Position numbers and translations under genes: made by a program | The notes under the pieces: model-generated | Database searches by the model: none | Told to the model about the DNA's origin: nothing | What the model saw: the letters and a program-made list of their open reading frames with translations, nothing else | Part shown: positions 5,994 through 6,055 of the stretch, piece by piece | Numbering within the stretch: position 1 is the stretch's first letter | Layout: the number at the start of each line of letters is the position of its first letter | Source: Candidatus Altimarinota bacterium | GTDB taxonomy: Bacteria; Patescibacteriota; Gracilibacteria; UBA4473 | NCBI GenBank assembly: GCA_026982915.1 | Contig: JALWQU010000131.1 | Location: 1-6,055 of the forward strand | Reading direction: 5' to 3' | Length of the DNA: 6,055 nt

Positions 5994-6055
5994 ATGAAAT
6001 ATACTTTTTATTTACCGGTACTCGTGTTGTCAATTTTACTAACTGGATGCTTGGG
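5994..6055 (+). CDS. Lipoprotein, N-terminus only (3' partial)
   Basis: Only about 20 codons are visible before the window ends. They encode a complete lipoprotein signal peptide: MKY, a hydrophobic stretch ending in SILLTGC with the lipobox Leu-Thr-Gly-Cys, then Leu. An in-frame ATG at 5985 would add Met-Thr-Phe; I prefer 5994 because it gives the common MK opening and because the likely promoter would start transcription near 5987. There is no Shine-Dalgarno. The gap to the previous stop is short and the strand is the same. The mature protein cannot be classified. Confidence 0.7.
   Translation, partial: MKYTFYLPVLVLSILLTGCL

Noticed and set aside
5967..5999. UGA recoded as glycine, joining the secreted-repeat gene to the next lipoprotein in the same frame
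   Set aside because: The frame does continue, but it would bury a complete lipoprotein signal peptide inside the chain, and the other genes need no UGA recoding.
1..6055. CRISPR array, tRNA or rRNA
   Set aside because: No regularly spaced short repeats with spacers outside coding sequence, and no cloverleaf or rRNA-like segment seen on either strand.

Overview
The window comes from an AT-rich bacterial chromosome. The genes read through cleanly with the standard code, and UGA acts as a stop. None of the five visible start codons has a recognisable Shine-Dalgarno sequence. Two lipobox signal peptides and one cleavable signal peptide show a lipoprotein-processing, secreting cell. The lineage cannot be fixed from the sequence. 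A candidate-phyla (Patescibacteria-like) or other lineage that rarely uses Shine-Dalgarno sites is a guess only.

Layout. Positions 1-1704 hold the C-terminal half of the transcription-repair coupling factor Mfd, whose 5' part lies outside the window. Positions 1791-2276 encode a small lipoprotein. Positions 2428-5065 carry a two-gene operon on the minus strand. Its first gene (5065-3674) is a fusion of a D-2-hydroxyacid dehydrogenase-like protein with a histidine phosphatase. Its second gene (3648-2428) is a carbamoyl-phosphate-synthase/PurK-like ATP-grasp ligase. Positions 5211-5969 return to the plus strand with a secreted protein made of 19-residue Trp-containing repeats and a very acidic tail. 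A further lipoprotein begins near 5994 and runs off the end.

The main discovery is structural. A 123-bp sequence occurs twice as a direct repeat, at 2309-2431 and 5113-5235, with one mismatch. The copies bracket exactly the two minus-strand genes. The repeat spans the upstream region and first eight codons of the secreted-protein gene, so copy 1 leaves a dead start (ATG, eight codons, stop) beside the end of the ATP-grasp gene. Without the 2,804-bp unit (unique 2,681 bp plus one repeat), lipoprotein, upstream region and secreted-repeat gene would be contiguous. The two-gene unit therefore looks like a compact inserted cassette: a 47-bp promoter region, two genes and almost no tail. It could be removed scarlessly by recombination between the repeats. 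No integrase, transposase or terminal inverted repeats accompany it.

How the genes may work together. The oxidoreductase-phosphatase fusion and the ATP-grasp ligase are 25 bp apart and probably form one short pathway: redox step, phosphate removal, then ATP-driven carboxylate-amine or similar ligation. The substrate cannot be read from the sequence. The surrounding plus-strand genes look like cell-envelope genes and probably have no functional link to the cassette.
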